Assembly (NCBI GenBank): GCA_950106755.1
Contig: OX467091.1
Span: forward strand, 22,461,538 to 22,525,537
DNA: 64,000 nt
Reading direction: 5' to 3'
From: Climacium dendroides
Taxonomy: Eukaryota > Streptophyta > Bryopsida > Hypnales > Climaciaceae
The stretch's first letter is position 1, and every line of letters starts with the position of its first letter. The notes below the pieces were generated by a model, which saw nothing but the letters and a program-made list of their open reading frames with translations, ran no database searches and had not been told where the DNA came from. This document shows positions 60,256 through 64,000 of this stretch, in pieces. The translations under genes were made by a program, and so were the position numbers.

Positions 60256-60612
60256 ATGACTACCACCGGTTCACTTGTTTCACTCAATGCCCTTATGCCT
60301 ACTTTCATAGACTTTGTAGTTGATTATACAAAGCTCCATGGAGCCGGACATTCTTTTGTTGCGGAACTGGAAGATTTAAAAGGATATGTCATTTCTTCTC
60401 CTTGCAACAATGACTCGACCTTGGACACTCGCAAATGGGAAAAGAAGAAGAATCCAAATGAGCCCAAAGAACTTCCACGAGGCGAATGGTTGAAGGATAA
60501 AATGGGACCCAAAAGAACTTGCAATGCTTTTGCTTTCATAGATAAACGGAGGAGGAGAGAAGGACTCAATGGACATGGAGATTTCTTAAGAACTCGAGGA
60601 TTGGTTCTATAA
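60256..60612 (+). CDS. Small hypothetical protein, 118 residues
   Basis: The ATG frame starts MTTTGSLVSLNALMPTFIDF and has a hydrophobic N-terminal part. A Lys-rich middle follows (KWEKKKNPNEPKELPRGEW), then a basic segment KRTCNAFAFIDKRRRREGL. I do not recognise the family. A decayed copy at 18010-18330 shows that this sequence has been duplicated, which supports it as a real gene or part of a repeat. Confidence 0.5.
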   Translation: MTTTGSLVSLNALMPTFIDFVVDYTKLHGAGHSFVAELEDLKGYVISSPCNNDSTLDTRKWEKKKNPNEPKELPRGEWLKDKMGPKRTCNAFAFIDKRRRREGLNGHGDFLRTRGLVL

Positions 60613-60719
60613 AATGCACCACCGACTTTGCTTCATAGTCATAGTGTCAAGTAGAAAAATCATTGTTGAAGGGTTTTAAGACTGTAGCCTATAAGTTTAA
60701 AGTGTCTGAGGATACATAC

Positions 60720-60943
60720 CTTAAGGGGCTTTCCCACCTGCTGCTAGTCGAGGAGTTATCTGCTCTGATAACGGCAGAGGGGAGAGGAGTGTTCACACTT
60801 GCAGAAGGTCTTAGATGCCATTCCAACGTGGAGCAGACGTGGTAGGTTCGGGCGGAGGCAGTATTTGCGGTGCTTATAGACGGCGGCGGCGACGCGGACT
60901 TTGAGAGCGGCTGTAAATGTACAGTAATAAAATAGAACTCCAT
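60720..60943 (-). CDS. Possible first exon with transit-peptide-like sequence
   Basis: A minus-strand frame from ATG 60943 gives a Ser/Ala/Pro-rich, positively charged sequence (SKSASPPPSISTANTASART) ending at a good donor AAG/GTATGT (60720/60719). GC is higher than the surroundings. No downstream exon could be tied to it; the RETICULATA-related gene further along has its own start. It may be a relic. Confidence 0.25.
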
Positions 60944-61369
60944 CTTAGCAAAACGTAGATCTCAGATTCCAAGGAGCGATGGTTGGTAAGTGAAGCTGAA
61001 ATGCGCGATTAAGTTAGAACGGCTGCGGAATATTAAAAAATTAGTCGCCATGACTGCACGCTTGCATGAGGCCTTCCATGCAACATTCGACGGCTTCGTT
61101 GGAGACGTTGAAATCAGAAGAGAACGCAGAGAGGAGCAGAGCGCTTACGTTGAAGTGAGGACGAATTTTGTTAAGGACTACAACTACCGCAATTTCAAGT
61201 GGCAGTGCGGCAGAAAATAGCGCCCAACAGACCGGCAATTTCTTTACATTCACTGACAACAGGCAAGCGTACTTACTCACTTGTAATTGACGTACGTAAT
61301 GTCGAAATTGGTCCACAGAGATGCTCATGCACGTGTTCAATTGTGAATGACATTTGTAGGCTAGAAAAT

Positions 61370-62521
61370 ATGGAGCAACGACCAGCGTCGCGGAATGCTG
61401 CTCCGACTGTGCCGACAGAGTCCACAGGACTAAGACGTGAGCTGCATGAATTTTGTTTTTTGTTCATCCTTTAATTTTTTAGTCGATCTCCTATCAATGC
61501 ATGTCACAATGCAGAAGCAACTATTGTTTAGTACTCGTTATGTCTTGTGTAATCGTAAGAATGTTAAAAAAAATGACATGATTGCATGCAGCGTCTCAGC
61601 TGCAGCCCAGCAGATCAACTCCAACCGGCGGAGGCAGTGCTAGTCATGCAGGTATGATGCATTCGTCCACTTTCTCGTGCAAGCACTTCTTGTTTTCTGG
61701 TTGTCAGTTGCATTGTACCTTGACATTCTTAGCCCATGCAAACAACTTCTTCTTTACTATCTGAATGTTGGCGACAATTGTGCCTGGTAGGGAATGCGAT
61801 CAGCTTACAATAGAGTGCCGTTGGACCATCGCATGCTTTGCTGGGAATTGCTCGTCCGTTGCCTGTCGTAGAGCCAGTGAGTGCAGGAGGTGCTTCGAAG
61901 CGCAAACGAAAAGAAAGAGGGCCGAATTGGTCTGCAACTGAAATTCATGCCCTCATCGAGGCCAAACACATTCTTCATATGGAGGAGATTGACAGCATCG
62001 ATGGTCGTGATCTCATGACTCCCGACACTGGAAAATGGCAACGTATTAGTTCCGACGTCATGCGAGCTGGACAGTCTCCATGCCACCGCGATGGTCCTGC
62101 TTGCAAGAGCAAGTGGAATCAATTGATTCCAGAGTATAAACGCATTGTCGACTACCTTGCACGCAGCGGAACGAATGAGGTTTCCTACTGGAGCATGACT
62201 GTAGCGGAGAAGAAATCTGAAGGCCTTCCCAGATCTTTCCCTGAAGACTTTTTCACTCACATCCACGGTTGGTATGGTAGTCGCCCCTCCGTGTTGCCTC
62301 CTCACACACGTGACTTACTTGCTGCTGGTGATAGGAATTTCCCATCTTCTCGCAATGGCCCCGCCGATGGAGATGAGGACGAATTCACAGCCGATGTGGA
62401 CGAAGAAAGCATGGATGTGGATGTCGCCATCGTCGATGCAGACTGCCTATCAGAATCCACGCATTCACCCTCCAAAGATGTCGCCAGTGTTCACCGCACA
62501 TTCGGGATTGGCTTACCATAG
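61370..62521 (+). CDS. Trihelix (Myb/SANT-like) DNA-binding protein, cut short by an in-frame TAG
   Basis: Exons are 61370-61436, 61592-61651 and 61872-62521 (or from 61887, also in phase), about 258 residues to the TAG at 62519. It starts MEQRPASRNAAPTVPTES. After a basic KRKRKERG stretch comes a trihelix domain. Helix 1 holds WSATEIHALIEAKHI, the middle KWQRISSDVM with CKSKWNQLIPEYKRIVDY, and the end VSYWSMTVAEKKSEGLPRSF. A Trp in each helix region fits GT-type factors. An acidic Asp/Glu segment follows. The frame then meets TAG, while the very next codons continue as coding sequence. The nuclear role is inferred from the domain; I cannot name the target genes. Confidence 0.75.
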
Positions 62522-63063
62522 TTGCCTTCTCCTGCAAGAGCACCGACAACAACAAAAGGCAAAATCCCAGCAGGCGTCACTCCGCAACTCATAAGTTCCT
62601 CGGACACGGCAGTTGGAAGCAGCCGACGCCGCACTGGCAGTACCGGGGTTCGAAGAAAGACTGCTACTGGCCATGCCCTCATAGCAGAGGCTACCCGCGC
62701 CACTGGTGATGCTATGACTGGACAGATGAAAGAAATGGCTGATGCGAGCCGTGAGTTGGAGCGGTCCAAAATTGATGTCCAGTTGCGTTTGTTCGCCAAG
62801 CAGATGCAGTACAAGCTTGATCGGGATAGAAGACTCCATGAAAACGCTCAGCAGGCAAATGAGAATGCGAAGCTCTCCATTGAAAAACAAGCTGATGTCG
62901 TGAATTGCCTTTCGCAGTTTGCTTCTGTTTTGAGTGCGGGGCTGTAGGGACGAAGAGGAGTTGCAGTGGATACTAGTACAATTGCTCCCAGCTCCGCTCA
63001 CGCAGGACCCAGTGTTCGCGCCGACACTGATGTCCCCACAAGTGACCGCGTTCAGCCTTCTTG
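62522..63063 (+). pseudogene. C-terminal part of the trihelix protein beyond the in-frame stop
   Basis: Directly in frame after the TAG the sequence reads LPSPARAPTTTKGKIPAG, then a Lys/Glu/Gln-rich helix (LRLFAKQMQYKLDRDRRLHE) typical of trihelix C-terminal coiled coils. It ends at a second TAG (62945). The same frame stays open for another 38 codons to TGA at 63061. CAG to TAG at 62519 is the simplest change. Confidence 0.65.
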
Positions 63064-64000
63064 AAGAGCGCCTTCGTGATTTGCCTGTGTACAGAATATG
63101 TCTTTGAAGCGACATCTTTTCAAAGTTTTTTTGTTGTACTGCTATGTTACATTTGCAAGTAGCACGTCCACTTCCTTATGTGTTATACTAGCTTCACTTT
63201 ACTTGCTTCTGTTTTACCTTCCTCTCATGCGGCTGTAACTGCTTTTTCAATAAAGTGTCGCTCTGGAGTCGTAGAACTCAAAAAGCGACTTTGCTTGTAC
63301 AGAGAAAATTGTGCATGCCTCTGCTGTGCTACTGCTATGTACATCACATGACCATGAGAAACTGAAAAGGAAATTCTGCATCTCACTGTGGGAGCGATAG
63401 GAGACACTGATTGTTGATAATGACATTACAATTCAATGCATACGCAACAGTACCGTGCAATAGTTAAACTGAAGTGGAAGCTATGAAAGCAAGTATGCAC
63501 TCTTCGGTGATACCACTGCGCACACACAATAGCGGAATACCAATTTTATTATTCATATATGTTAACATAGGTTTATATTCCGTAAACAGAACTCACTGCT
63601 GAAAGTGTTGGTTACTACAAGCATTGAGCGTATGCATTGTGGTACTATGGTACTACCATGGCACCTGATAAAAACTTGTAATGTGGAAAGGAGCACGTCT
63701 TATACAAAAGTACGTGTCATTGAACAAGAAAACTGCATTACTCATTCGATGTTCAAAGAAATGCTGAACACGTAGAAGGTAGCGTCTCCATAAACAACCT
63801 TATCCTTCCCTGTACAATTCAGTGCGAAATCTGCGGACAAGCAACAATGTCATTTTCAGCTAGCACGCTGTCTGCACACTGTAACAGATGCAGGAAAAAA
63901 AAATTGGGGGCATAGGTTGGTACCATCTTGACGACACTATCCTACAAGAAAACAAGAAGCCGATGCAATTGGAAACCATTGAAGGCTACTAACCTGCATG
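63064..64000. other. Intergenic to window end, no gene recognised
   Basis: The 3' flank of the trihelix gene. The last bases (CCTGCATG) read on the minus strand as a possible donor CAG/GTTAG, so a minus-strand gene may enter from beyond the window. Confidence 0.3.

Noticed and set aside
61041..61340. 99-codon minus-strand frame with hydrophobic segment
   Set aside because: It overlaps the 5' leader of the trihelix gene and a shared HFNV motif with the RETICULATA-related protein is too short to mean homology.

Overview
The window looks like nuclear DNA of a land plant. It holds a STRUBBELIG-family receptor kinase, a RETICULATA-related plastid protein, a trihelix protein and a plastid trnV fragment. 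Genes are split by many GT-AG introns and lie in AT-rich, repeat-filled DNA. An apparently intact piggyBac element and many TTAA-flanked miniature elements would be unusual in a flowering plant, so I lean towards a non-seed plant such as a moss, lycophyte or fern. That is inference; no marker fixes the species.

Layout. 1-4.7 kb: the 3' part of an SRF-type LRR receptor (pseudo)kinase, followed by a telomere-motif tandem repeat. 6.0-6.9 kb: a TTAA-flanked miniature element. 7.87-15.06 kb: a 7.2-kb piggyBac-type element with TTAA ends, short terminal inverted repeats, a multi-exon transposase with the DDD triad and Cys-rich tail, and a second conserved-looking ORF. 15-19.4 kb: repeats, more TTAA elements and a pseudogene. 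20.2-23.6 kb (-): a complete four-exon CCDC97/DUF2052 gene. 24.4-26.9 kb: further miniature elements. 27.0-29.7 kb (-): a four-exon membrane protein gene (A) whose first exon is tandemly duplicated. 30.4-35.7 kb: a MITE, a dispersed repeat and a decayed, CCGG-saturated retroelement-like unit. 36-42.4 kb: AT-rich repeats. 43.5-45.0 kb: a six-exon phosphopantetheine adenylyltransferase gene. 47.4 kb: a fold-back element. 48.1-50.1 kb: gene B, the inverted paralogue of gene A. 52.5 kb: a stray exon of the same family interrupted by a TTAA element. 55.6-56.0 kb: a copia remnant. 57.8-59.1 kb (-): an intronless RETICULATA-related gene. 60.3 kb: a small gene with a decayed copy at 18.0 kb. 61.4-63.0 kb: a trihelix gene cut by in-frame TAG codons.

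How it fits together. The cellular genes are ordinary housekeeping or signalling genes and form no operon or obvious pathway. The most notable system is the mobile one. A potentially autonomous piggyBac element sits among at least six TTAA-flanked non-autonomous elements beginning TTAACCC or close variants. One family has four recognisable copies, and one of those landed in a duplicated exon. The A/B gene family shows inverted duplication, tandem first-exon duplication and exon shedding within 25 kb.
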